Positions 7,538 through 15,272 of a DNA stretch of 33,445 nt are shown here, piece by piece (position 1 is the first letter of the stretch; each line of letters opens with the position of its first letter). The stretch spans positions 1 through 33,445 of the forward strand of contig CAMFEP010000008.1 in NCBI GenBank assembly GCA_945949405.1, written 5' to 3'. A model generated the notes under the pieces. The model was not told the DNA's origin. It worked only from the letters and a program-made list of their open reading frames with translations, and made no database searches. The position numbers and the translations under genes were made by a program. The stretch is from Kiritimatiellales bacterium (GTDB lineage: Bacteria; Verrucomicrobiota; Kiritimatiellia; UBA8416; JAIOPI01).

Positions 7538-8182
7538 ATGTTTACGGGGATAATTGAAAAAGTGGGCCGGCTGGCGTGCTTGGAAGATCGTGGCGATGGC
7601 GCGAGGTTGGTGATCGAACACCCGGCATGGAGCGAGCCGCTCGCGCCCGGCGAAAGCGTGGCGGTGCAAGGCGCATGCCTGACCGCCGTGACGTGCGCCA
7701 AGGAATCATTTACCTGTGATGTGCTGCGCGAAACGCTTGTGCGTACCTGCCTGGTGGAGAAGCGCCCTGGGAGCCTGCTGAATCTCGAACGCGCCATGCG
7801 GGCTGACGGTCGGTTTGGCGGACACCTCGTTTCCGGACATGTCGATGGCACCGGTTCCGTGACACGACTCGATGCGATTGGGCGGGATTGGCTGCTCGAG
7901 GTCGAGTGCGGCAGGGAACTCACCGTCGAAATGGTTCAAAAGGGCTCTATCACCCTCGATGGAATCAGTCTCACCGTCACGCAGGTGGCCGAAGACCGCT
8001 TTCAAGTGCATTTGATTCCATTCACGTGGGAAAACACCAGCATTCAGGAGGTGCGGGTGGGGAATCGCGTGAATCTGGAAACAGACCTGGTGGGCAAGTA
8101 CGTGCGCAAATATCTCGCCACGGGCCATCCCATTCGCCAAGGGCTGGCGCTTGAGGATCTTCGTCGCGCGGGTTTTGCGTAA
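7538..8182 (+). CDS. ribE: Riboflavin synthase (alpha subunit)
   Basis: The last step of the pathway: it dismutates two lumazine molecules to riboflavin. It has the two tandem lumazine-binding barrels of the family: MFTGIIEKVG at the N-terminus, then GGHLVSGHVDGTG in the first barrel-barrel junction, followed by GSITLDGISLTV and VNLETDLVGKYV in the second. The 214 residues are typical. The start at 7538 (MFTGII) is chosen over the 53-codon longer track ORF because it is the conserved start, preceded by a purine-rich GGGAGG at the end of ribD. The downstream gene has its own promoter, so ribE is probably last in this operon. Confidence 0.97.
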   Translation: MFTGIIEKVGRLACLEDRGDGARLVIEHPAWSEPLAPGESVAVQGACLTAVTCAKESFTCDVLRETLVRTCLVEKRPGSLLNLERAMRADGRFGGHLVSGHVDGTGSVTRLDAIGRDWLLEVECGRELTVEMVQKGSITLDGISLTVTQVAEDRFQVHLIPFTWENTSIQEVRVGNRVNLETDLVGKYVRKYLATGHPIRQGLALEDLRRAGFA

Positions 8183-8199
8183 AAACGGGGCAGGTAGGA

Positions 8200-8229
8200 T
8201 TGACACCCCGCGCACCCCTGTCATACACT
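8200..8229 (+). promoter_or_regulatory. Sigma-70-like promoter of the zinc-ribbon protein gene
   Basis: A perfect TTGACA (8200-8205) is followed by CATACA after 16 bases or TACACT after 18. The start codon at 8255 follows within about 20 bases of the likely transcript start, so the leader is very short and holds little beyond the ribosome site. Confidence 0.6.
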
Positions 8230-8254
8230 CACCCCTTGGCAATTGGGAGGCTTC

Positions 8255-8968
8255 GTGGAAACCGGAACTGATAGTGAGATTGGAAAGCTGCTTGCCTTGC
8301 AGGAACTGGATGTCCGCATCCGGCAGATTGAGCGCGAGCTCAAGGACATCCCAGAGCGAAAAAAGCTCGAAGAAGACCGGCTTGCGACTCACAAACAGGA
8401 TGCGACGAAGGCCGAGGACAATCAAAAGGGCCGCCAAGCTTCGATCAAGGAGTTGGAGCTGGAAGTTGAAAGCCGGCGGCAGAAAATACTCAAGATCCGC
8501 GGACAACAGGCGGAACTGAAGACCAACAAGGAATTTCAAGCTACCGAGAGCGAGATCAAATCCATCCAGGGTGAAATCAAGGGCCTTGAGGATAAAGAGC
8601 TCGAATTGATGTCCAACCTCGAGGAGGCGAATCGACAACTCGGGGATCGCAAGAAGTCCCTCGCGGACGAGGCCGCTGTCGTGCAGCGTGATGTCAGTGT
8701 CTGGGACGATCGTGCCGCCAGTCTGGAAAAGGAAGTGGCGGGACTGCGCGCGCAACGCCAGGACGTTGTGCCGCACATCCGGGAAACCGCTTGGTTGAAG
8801 TTGTACGAGCGTGTGTTTACCCGCAAAGACCGGGCGCTGGTGCCCATTGAGGCGGGAATCTGTGGCGGTTGTCACATGCAATTGCCGCCGTATGTGGTGC
8901 ATGACGTGAAAAAGCAGGGTACCTTGGTGACCTGCAATTATTGCGGGCGCCTTTTGTTTGAAAAATAA
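8255..8968 (+). CDS. C4-type zinc-ribbon coiled-coil protein
   Basis: This belongs to the family of long helical-hairpin proteins with a C-terminal zinc ribbon (DUF164/C4-type zinc ribbon), thought to bind nucleic acid. Residues about 5-195 are nearly all charged coiled coil with heptad-like leucine spacing. The tail carries CGGCHM and CNYCGR, the four zinc cysteines. The track starts at a TTG at 8243; I prefer the GTG at 8255 because the GGGAGG ribosome site overlaps the former and sits four bases before the latter. That gives 237 residues, normal for the family. The stop is four bases before rnpB. The molecular role is not firmly known. Confidence 0.88.
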   Translation: METGTDSEIGKLLALQELDVRIRQIERELKDIPERKKLEEDRLATHKQDATKAEDNQKGRQASIKELELEVESRRQKILKIRGQQAELKTNKEFQATESEIKSIQGEIKGLEDKELELMSNLEEANRQLGDRKKSLADEAAVVQRDVSVWDDRAASLEKEVAGLRAQRQDVVPHIRETAWLKLYERVFTRKDRALVPIEAGICGGCHMQLPPYVVHDVKKQGTLVTCNYCGRLLFEK

Positions 8969-8972
8969 TTTA

Positions 8973-9352
8973 CGGCGGGGGCGATCAGTCGCCCCGTGAC
9001 CTTCGGGTTGCGGGGAGGAAAGTCCGGACTCCACAGGGCGGGATGCCACGCTTATGCGTGGGACTCTTTGGTGAAGCGAAGAGGACGGAAAGTGCCACAG
9101 AGAATATACCGCCACGCGGCTTTCGGGCCGCGGGGTAAGGGTGAAAAGGTGGTGTAAGAGACCACCGGGTCGCACCGTAAGGGGCGGCCGCATGGCAAAC
9201 CCCATTCGGAGCAAGATCAAATAGGAAACCGGAGGCGGCCCGCCTCGCGCGGAGTGGCTTTACGGCTGCTCTGTAATGGTTTCGGGTTGATCGCGTAGAT
9301 GAATGACTGATCCCGCTTGCGGGAAACAGAATCCGGCTTATGTCCCCCGCCG
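8973..9352 (+). ncRNA. rnpB: RNase P RNA, bacterial type A
   Basis: This is the catalytic RNA that matures tRNA 5' ends. Diagnostic blocks are GAGGAAAGTCCGGACTCC, ACAGGGCGGGATGCC, GGACGGAAAGTGCCACAGAG followed by AATATACCGCC, GGTAAGGGTGAAAAGGTGG, GGAGCAAGATCAAATAGG and AGATGAATGACTG...CAGAATCCGGCTTA. The ends are set by a nine-base perfect P1 helix: CGGCGGGGG (8973-8981) pairs with CCCCCGCCG (9344-9352). A T-rich run (TTTCTTTT) follows P1, so P1 may also serve as a terminator. The 3' strand of P1 overlaps the first codons of the next gene. Confidence 0.97.
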
Positions 9353-10230
9353 TTTCTTTTCGTATTTGGACTATTCGTGCCGCCTGGGCGCTGCTTGCCG
9401 CCACGATGCTGTTCGCCGCCCTCTTGGGATACCGGACGCATATTTTTCTGGCGTCCACACCGCTACCAAACAGCTCCACTCCTGCCAGCGCGCCGGAGGC
9501 GGACACCACGGTGCACCTGCAAAAATTGGATTGGAGTTTATTTCGCGGCAGGGTGGGGGGCTCCGCGGGCGGGGAGAATGCCCTGACGCAGCGCTTTCGT
9601 CTCGCGGGCACGTTCTTTGAATTCACCGCGATGGGCAGCAACACCAGGCTTGCCATCATGGACGACGCACTGAAAGGACAGCAATTATTGTTACGGGAGC
9701 GCGACCTCATTGATGATGTTCTCGTGGTTCAAATTCTTCGTGATCGGGTGTTGTTGCGGGAGGGCACTGGTCAGGAAGCGGAACTTTTTATGGATTTTTC
9801 GGGTGATGTGGACGCGCCGGATGAAGCGACGTCGACAAATGCACCCACCGGTCCCAGCGCACAGTATGGCGGCAGCCGGGTGGGGGACACGCGCTGGACC
9901 TTTGATCGTGGCACCCTACTCCGCTATTATCAGGATTTGCGAGATCAACCGGAACGCTTGGTTCTGCTCTTCGACTCCCTGAAACCCGTATACACCTCCG
10001 ATCGACGCATCAGCGGCTACCAACTTGGGATTGAGGGCGAAAAGGAGTTTTTTGATGCTGTGGGGCTGCAGCAAGGTGATGTCGTACGCCGGGTCAACAA
10101 TGTGGACATGACGGACCGCCGGCGTGCTGAATTCTTCATCAGCCAGTTCGTGCGCAACGAAGCCACGGCTTTCATGCTGGATATCGAGCGGGGCGGAAGC
10201 ACCAACAAATTGATCTACGAGGTCCGCTGA
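9340..10230 (+). CDS. gspC: GspC-like type II secretion protein (HR domain plus PDZ)
   Basis: GspC is the inner-membrane anchored clamp of type II secretion that contacts the outer-membrane secretin. The 296-residue product has one N-terminal membrane helix (about 12-31), a proline/serine-rich linker and an HR-like beta domain (FRLAGTFF...RLAIMDDALKGQQLLLRERD). The C-terminal PDZ domain (from about 220) includes GYQLGIEGEKEFFDAVGLQQGDVVRRVNN. This order fits GspC, but similarity is structural rather than motif-exact, so a generic PDZ membrane protein is possible. No other gsp gene is nearby. The ATG lies inside the rnpB 3' end with no clear ribosome site; no other in-frame start keeps the membrane helix. 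Confidence 0.65.
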   Translation: MSPAVSFRIWTIRAAWALLAATMLFAALLGYRTHIFLASTPLPNSSTPASAPEADTTVHLQKLDWSLFRGRVGGSAGGENALTQRFRLAGTFFEFTAMGSNTRLAIMDDALKGQQLLLRERDLIDDVLVVQILRDRVLLREGTGQEAELFMDFSGDVDAPDEATSTNAPTGPSAQYGGSRVGDTRWTFDRGTLLRYYQDLRDQPERLVLLFDSLKPVYTSDRRISGYQLGIEGEKEFFDAVGLQQGDVVRRVNNVDMTDRRRAEFFISQFVRNEATAFMLDIERGGSTNKLIYEVR

Positions 10231-10278
10231 ATTTTTAAAATTACAGCCAAATCCCTGGATCATACACCAATAAGTAGA

Positions 10279-10294
10279 CATAATATATATTATG
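10279..10294. repeat. Perfect 16-base AT palindrome CATAATATATATTATG
   Basis: The sequence equals its own reverse complement over 16 bases and is conspicuously AT-rich in a GC-rich surrounding. It lies in the gap between the convergent gspC-like gene and lepB and overlaps the stop codon of a possible small ORF. It could be a protein-binding site or a cruciform-prone spot. It is not followed by a T-run, so it is not a typical terminator. Confidence 0.6.
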
Positions 10295-10406
10295 CGACGT
10301 TATGCAGAATCCAATACCCGGACTGCATGAATCCAACGTAGTAAAGTCCGTCAGGGCTGTCTGAGTTTTCAACGAGCTGGTAGGCGGTGCTGGTGGATTC
10401 AAACAC
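10290..10406 (-). CDS. Possible 38-residue small ORF downstream of lepB
   Basis: A minus-strand GTG at 10406 has a good AGGAG ribosome site eight bases upstream and lies about 24 bases after the lepB stop, so it would share the lepB transcript. The product, VFESTSTAYQLVENSDSPDG..., has aromatic C-terminal sequence (LYYVGFMQSGYWILH). It matches no family I know and could equally be the remnant tail of a decayed larger gene. Support is only the ribosome site, the spacing and the protein-like composition. Confidence 0.3.
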   Translation of the reverse strand: MFESTSTAYQLVENSDSPDGLYYVGFMQSGYWILHNVA

Positions 10407-10430
10407 CAGTCAGACTCCTGACCTCTGAAT

Positions 10431-11534
10431 CTATTGCGGCACACCCCACCGCCTCGAAAATGGCCAATAGACGAATGCAGCAGGCCCCACCAGGTTTTTT
10501 CGCGGGACGTATCCCCAGTATCGGCCATCGCGGCTGTTTTGCGTGTTGTCGCCCAAGGCAAAGAACTGATCTGGGCCAAGCGTGATGGAGTCCGTTGTCC
10601 GGCGCATCGCCCAGGCCTGCGGCTCGCCGTCCGTGCGAATGTCAACGAGCTGATAGCCCGCAAATCCGGTATCGCGACGTTGGATCCGATCAATCCCCTC
10701 GGGTTCATGCACGGGAACGCCATCAATCAGCAGTTCAGGCGGTATGATCGAGACTCGCTCCCCCGGCAATCCCACCATGCGCTTGATGTAATGCGTCTTG
10801 TCCGGCAACGTGGGAATATTATCGGTATTGAATACGGTGATCTGCCCGCGGCGCGGTGGAAATAAATTCCAGCGCACGCGGTCGACAAATACATGATCGC
10901 CCGCCACGCGTACGCCCCGCCAGAGTACGGATCCCTTCGGCAAAAATTCGTTGGGCACGATGCGCGGGCCCGCCTGGGCCGGGATTCGGTACCGCTTGTT
11001 GCCCACGATGATGGACAAATGCCCGCTGGATATGTCCGCGGCATCCATGGTCGGAATTGCGTAACCCGCCTGGCTGGTTTTCACGTCCATATACCACTCC
11101 CCCAGGACCAGCCACTTGGCGATCTTGAACGGAAAGCGATCCATGAGCGTGGCCCCATCCCGGGCTTCGTATTGAATGCCATGCAGCGTTGGTTGCATAG
11201 ATCCGGTGGGAATCTTGAACGGCTGGATGAAGTAGGTTCGGCAGGCCATGGCCACGCCGACGGCGACCGCAAGAATCTCAAGATTTTCACGCAAGCCGGG
11301 AAAGCGACGCCGCGGGGCATTACGACCCAGCCAGGTCTGCACCTCTTCCGCCGCCTCGGTGATGGCATCCCCCGGCCCCTCCCCCAGCGCGTGCGCCAGA
11401 GCCGCTTCGCGCATGCGCAATGCGGCAAGATCCGTGGCGGCCATCAGGTCCTCACGCATGCGCCGGTAGTGCCGGACATGGCGCAATATCTCACGCGCAT
11501 GCTCATGCACATTGTCTTTCCGCCAGAATCCCAT
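10431..11534 (-). CDS. lepB: Signal peptidase I
   Basis: A membrane-bound serine protease that removes signal peptides from exported proteins, here needed for the several secreted products nearby. The catalytic Ser112 lies in IPTGSMQPTL and the catalytic lysine in YIKRMVGLPGE (about 249); the closing box GDNTQNSRDGRYWGYVP is present. One membrane helix (about 84-98) precedes the serine. The N-terminal 80 residues are charged and helical and longer than usual, and a large insert follows the serine box. I choose ATG 11534 over the TTG four codons earlier because GGGGAAAA sits just before it. Length is 367 residues. It is 22 bases downstream of lepA, the classic lepA-lepB pairing. Confidence 0.96.
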   Translation of the reverse strand: MGFWRKDNVHEHAREILRHVRHYRRMREDLMAATDLAALRMREAALAHALGEGPGDAITEAAEEVQTWLGRNAPRRRFPGLRENLEILAVAVGVAMACRTYFIQPFKIPTGSMQPTLHGIQYEARDGATLMDRFPFKIAKWLVLGEWYMDVKTSQAGYAIPTMDAADISSGHLSIIVGNKRYRIPAQAGPRIVPNEFLPKGSVLWRGVRVAGDHVFVDRVRWNLFPPRRGQITVFNTDNIPTLPDKTHYIKRMVGLPGERVSIIPPELLIDGVPVHEPEGIDRIQRRDTGFAGYQLVDIRTDGEPQAWAMRRTTDSITLGPDQFFALGDNTQNSRDGRYWGYVPRKNLVGPAAFVYWPFSRRWGVPQ

Positions 11535-11556
11535 GGTTTTCCCCAATACAGCGAGC

Positions 11557-13359
11557 TCACTTCGTTTTCAACACCGCGACGAAGGCCTTTTGTGGAACGT
11601 TCACGCTGCCAAATTGTTTCATGCGCTTTTTGCCTTCCTTCTGCTTCTCCAGCAGCTTGCGTTTGCGCGACACGTCGCCGCCATAGAGTTTGGCCGTCAC
11701 GTCTTTGCGGAAGGCGCGGATGGTTTCGCGGGCGATAATGCTGCCGCCCAATGCGGCCTGCACCGGGATCGTAAACATGTGAGGAGGGATGACATCCTTG
11801 AGCGCCGCGCAAATCTGGCGCCCGCGGCTCTCGGCCTTGCTGCGGTGGACGAGGCAGGCAAAGGCATCCACCGGATCGCTATTGAGCAGGATGTCGAGCT
11901 TGACGATGTCGCTGATCTGATAGCCTGCAAGTTCGTAATCCATGGAGGCATATCCGCGGCTGATACTCTTCAGTGAGTCGTGAAACTCCACCAGAATCTC
12001 ATTGAGGGGCATGACGCTGCTCAACATCACCCGTCGGCCATCGAGGGTCTCGGTGCGGTCCACGGCCCCGCGGCGGTCCATGACCAGCTTGAGGATGTCG
12101 CCAATCTGCTCATTCAGGCAAATGATATAGGCCCGGATCATTGGTTCTTCGATGTGATCAATGCGGGAAATATCTGGGAGTTTGAGCGGGTTATCGATCT
12201 CTAGATTGGTGCCATCGCGCAGAAAAACCTTATAGACCACGGACGGATGTGTATTAATGATGTCGATGTTGAACTCACGCTGCAAGCGCTCCTGCATGAT
12301 TTCCATGTGCAGTAGGCCGAGAAAGCCACATCGAAAGCCAAACCCCAGTGCGGCGGAAGATTCCGTGTGATAGGTGAACGCGGAATCGTTGAGGCTCAAT
12401 TTCTCGATGCTGTCACGGAATTTTTCAAAATCGGCGCTATCCACCGGGTAGATACCACTGAAGACCATCGGGCGGACTTCACGAAAACCGGGCAGCGGAA
12501 TCGTGGCCGGCCGGCGCTTCACCGTCACCGTGTCCCCGATCTGGACGTCGGACGCCTTCTTGAGCGTGCCGATGATATAGCCCACCTGCCCCGTTCCTAG
12601 TTCATCCACCGGCGTTTGCTTGGGTGAAAAAACGCCGACTTCCTGGATTTCGGTTTCCTTGCCTCCCGCCATTAGGCGCACCACATCGCCGGCACGGATG
12701 TATCCATCCATCACACGCAGGTAGGCGACGACCCCGCGAAACGCATCGAACACCGAATCAAACACAAGCGCGCGGGTCTGGCCAGGTTCTCCCAGCGGCG
12801 TGGGCGGCGGAATACGCTTCACCACCGCTTCCATGAGCGCATCGATGCCGAGCCCGCTTTTGGCGCTCACGAGCATGGCATCGTGAGCGTCGATGCCAAG
12901 CACGTCCTCGATCTGTTTGCGGACTTCTTCAACGTTGGCACTGGGTAAATCGACCTTGTTGATCACCGGGATGATGGTCAGTCCGCGTTCCACCGCCAGG
13001 TAGGAGTTCGCCACGGTTTGCGCCTCAACGCCCTGGGCCGCGTCGACGACGAGCAGCGCACCCTCACAGGCGGACATGCTGCGCGAAACTTCATAGCTGA
13101 AATCGACGTGCCCTGGCGTGTCGATAAGGTTGAGCGTATAGGCGATGCCGTCGGCGGCCATGTATTGCATGGTCACGGGATGCGATTTGATCGTGATACC
13201 GCGTTCGCGCTCCAAATCCATGGCATCGAGAACCTGGTCGCGAAACACGCGCTGCGCGATGGTATTGGTCAGCAGCAGCATGCGGTCGGCCAGCGTCGAT
13301 TTGCCGTGGTCGATGTGGGCAATGATGCAAAAATTGCGGGTGTGTGTGAGCGTGCTCAT
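11557..13359 (-). CDS. lepA: Elongation factor 4 (LepA)
   Basis: A ribosome-associated GTPase related to EF-G that can back-translocate stalled ribosomes. The G1 loop AHIDHGKST (about 14-22), RGITIKSHPV switch, DTPGHVDF and NKVDLPSA are present, as is the LepA-specific C-terminal domain (KLYGGDVSRKRKLLEKQKEGKKRMK). The track ORF is 73 codons too long at its start; MSTLTHTRNFCIIAHIDHGKST at 13359 is the family start, leaving 600 residues, the normal length. It lies 16 bases after rpe, with GGGA upstream, and just before lepB. Confidence 0.98.
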   Translation of the reverse strand: MSTLTHTRNFCIIAHIDHGKSTLADRMLLLTNTIAQRVFRDQVLDAMDLERERGITIKSHPVTMQYMAADGIAYTLNLIDTPGHVDFSYEVSRSMSACEGALLVVDAAQGVEAQTVANSYLAVERGLTIIPVINKVDLPSANVEEVRKQIEDVLGIDAHDAMLVSAKSGLGIDALMEAVVKRIPPPTPLGEPGQTRALVFDSVFDAFRGVVAYLRVMDGYIRAGDVVRLMAGGKETEIQEVGVFSPKQTPVDELGTGQVGYIIGTLKKASDVQIGDTVTVKRRPATIPLPGFREVRPMVFSGIYPVDSADFEKFRDSIEKLSLNDSAFTYHTESSAALGFGFRCGFLGLLHMEIMQERLQREFNIDIINTHPSVVYKVFLRDGTNLEIDNPLKLPDISRIDHIEEPMIRAYIICLNEQIGDILKLVMDRRGAVDRTETLDGRRVMLSSVMPLNEILVEFHDSLKSISRGYASMDYELAGYQISDIVKLDILLNSDPVDAFACLVHRSKAESRGRQICAALKDVIPPHMFTIPVQAALGGSIIARETIRAFRKDVTAKLYGGDVSRKRKLLEKQKEGKKRMKQFGSVNVPQKAFVAVLKTK

Positions 13360-13375
13360 GTCAATCCCATGCCGG

Positions 13376-14047
13376 TCACGCCAGCACCGCCAGCGCGTCG
13401 CGGCGCATGCGCAGCACAGCCGCCGCCATGTCGGTCGCCTTATACAGCGCGGTCCCCGCCACCAGCGCATTGGCGCCCTGTGCAGCGCACTGGGGGGCCG
13501 TGACTTGATCGACGCCACCATCCACCAAAATATTCCGCTCCGGGAGGAGGCTTTGTCGGAGCGCCTCGCGCACTTCACGAATTTTCGGCAGTATTTGCGG
13601 CATAAAAGGCTGGCCGCCGTAGCCGGGGGCGACGGTCATCACCAGAACCTCGTCCACCAGATCCAACACCGGGAAAATGCGCGCTGCCGGGGTGCCTGGA
13701 TTCAAGGTGATGCCGGGCTTTATGCCCAAATTTCGAATTTGGCGCAGCGTGGCGGGCACGTCGCAATCGGCTTCGATGTGAATCAGGATGGAATTGGCTC
13801 CCGCCTCGGCAAAAGCACGCACATAGCGGTCGGGGTGGATCAGCATCAAATGCACACTCAAGGGGATTTTGATACAGCGCCGTGCCATGGCTACCACGGC
13901 AGGTCCCATGCTGATGTTCGGCACGAAAACGCCATCCATGATGTCCAGATGCAGCGCATCGGCGCCGGCGGATTCCGCCCGGCGTGCTGCAGCTTCGAGG
14001 TTACCCATGTCCGCCGCAAGCAAGGAAGGGAGAATCAGCACGTTCAT
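13376..14047 (-). CDS. rpe: Ribulose-phosphate 3-epimerase
   Basis: It interconverts ribulose 5-phosphate and xylulose 5-phosphate in the pentose phosphate pathway; ribulose 5-phosphate is also the ribBA substrate. The barrel carries PSLLAAD at the N-terminus, the metal ligands His33 and Asp35 in HLDIMDG, VHLM, a second metal site around HIEA, MTVAPGYGGQ, the catalytic region LVDGGV and VAGTALY near the C-terminus. The 223 residues are full length. Its ATG overlaps the truA stop as ATGA, suggesting translational coupling. Confidence 0.97.
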   Translation of the reverse strand: MNVLILPSLLAADMGNLEAAARRAESAGADALHLDIMDGVFVPNISMGPAVVAMARRCIKIPLSVHLMLIHPDRYVRAFAEAGANSILIHIEADCDVPATLRQIRNLGIKPGITLNPGTPAARIFPVLDLVDEVLVMTVAPGYGGQPFMPQILPKIREVREALRQSLLPERNILVDGGVDQVTAPQCAAQGANALVAGTALYKATDMAAAVLRMRRDALAVLA

Positions 14048-14820
14048 TGGGCATTGATGATGCCAGATCGATACCAGACCTTCCAGAGAAAAAGCCCGCA
14101 GGCAGGCGCAGTGGGTACGCGCGCCGTGCGCAGACGCGATGCCAGAATGTCGCGCGCCGTCTCCGGGGGCACCGCCCCCTCCCCCACCCTGATCAGGAAC
14201 CCCGCGAGACTCCGCACCATCTTGTAGAGGAACCCCTCGCCACGCGCCACGATGGTGATCTCTTTCCCGCGGCGTGTGACCCTCAACGCCGTGACCGAGC
14301 GCACGGTGCTTTCGACCTCGCGATTGGGATTAGCCGAAAACGCGGCGAAATCGTGCCGCCCTTCCAACATCGCCGCTGCGGCGCGCATGGTCAGTACATC
14401 GAGCGGTGCGCGGACATGGGCGCGATAATGGCGCAGGAAGGGCGGTAGGACATCCCCATTCCAAATGAAATAGCGGTATTCCTTGCCAACGGCACTGCGT
14501 CGCGCATGGAAATTCGCGGCCGCGCGGGTAAGCCCAAGTACGCGAATATCTGCTGGCAAAACGGCGTTCAAACTCACGGCCAGGCGGGGTGTGGGTCGCT
14601 GGGTCGTCAGATCAAAGTGCGCCACCTGGCCACGTGCGTGGACGCCTTGATCCGTGCGCCCGCTGCCATGCAGGCGCGGTCGTTCGCCGCACACGGTGGC
14701 AATAGCCTTTTCGACCACTTCCTGAATGCTCGTGGCGTTGGGTTGCAGCTGCCAACCGGCGTAGGCCGTTCCGTCGTACGCGAGGCGCAGTTTGTAGCGA
14801 TGCGTCGTGGCGGTGGTCAT
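14044..14820 (-). CDS. truA: tRNA pseudouridine(38-40) synthase TruA
   Basis: It converts uridines 38-40 of the tRNA anticodon arm to pseudouridine. The catalytic Asp57 lies in GSGRTDQGVHA, preceded by YDGTAYAGWQ near the N-terminus and followed by FHARRSAVGKEYRYFIWN, ARGEGFLYKMVRSLAG and the C-terminal ACGLFLWKVWY. The 258 residues are normal length. It overlaps ruvX upstream and rpe downstream by four bases each (ATGA), so the three are almost certainly co-translated. Confidence 0.97.
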   Translation of the reverse strand: MTTATTHRYKLRLAYDGTAYAGWQLQPNATSIQEVVEKAIATVCGERPRLHGSGRTDQGVHARGQVAHFDLTTQRPTPRLAVSLNAVLPADIRVLGLTRAAANFHARRSAVGKEYRYFIWNGDVLPPFLRHYRAHVRAPLDVLTMRAAAAMLEGRHDFAAFSANPNREVESTVRSVTALRVTRRGKEITIVARGEGFLYKMVRSLAGFLIRVGEGAVPPETARDILASRLRTARVPTAPACGLFLWKVWYRSGIINAQ

Positions 14821-15248
14821 GGCTTGGGCACGTCTCCACCGCGGGCATCGAGCCAGCCTTGCAAGATCTGCTGGGCGGCGAGCTTATCCCGCACGGCCTT
14901 GCGCTTTTGCCGGCTGACATCCGCCTCGATGAGCATTTCCTCCACGCTCCACGTGGTCAACCGCTCGTCCCATGTTTCCACCGGTAATCCGGAACCGTCG
15001 GCGATCGCCGTCACGAAACGCGCGACCTCCTCGGCCATGGGGCCGCGCGTGCCATCCATGTTCAGGGGCATCCCCACCACGACCCGTGCTGCGGCTTCAT
15101 GCCGGCAGCGCTTCACCACCTGGCTCACGGCATCCCGCTCATCACGAACTTGCAGGACGTCGAGCGGAAAGGAGAGGCCATCCGCGTCGTCGCTCACGGC
15201 GAGACCGACACGCCGGCGACCATAGTCAATGCCCAAGATGCGCGCCAT
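14817..15248 (-). CDS. ruvX: Putative pre-16S rRNA nuclease / Holliday-junction resolvase-like RuvX (YqgF)
   Basis: This is an RNase H-fold nuclease of the YqgF/RuvX family, linked to 16S rRNA 5' maturation. The acidic catalytic residues are in ILGIDYGRRRVGLAVSD at the N-terminus, around WDERLTTW (about 92) and near the C-terminal RDKLAAQQILQGWLD. VVVGMPLNMDGTRG is the conserved mid-region. The 143 residues are normal. It follows manC by 24 bases and overlaps truA by ATGA. Confidence 0.94.
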   Translation of the reverse strand: MARILGIDYGRRRVGLAVSDDADGLSFPLDVLQVRDERDAVSQVVKRCRHEAAARVVVGMPLNMDGTRGPMAEEVARFVTAIADGSGLPVETWDERLTTWSVEEMLIEADVSRQKRKAVRDKLAAQQILQGWLDARGGDVPKP

Positions 15249-15272
15249 GTACGATCCCCATCGCGGACATCA

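Noticed and set aside
7706-9220. 504-codon minus-strand ORF
   Set aside because: Antisense to ribE, the zinc-ribbon gene and rnpB; no independent support.
13360-13578. 73-codon extension of lepA
   Set aside because: It overlaps rpe in another frame and is Arg/Trp/Cys-rich; the family start is at 13359.
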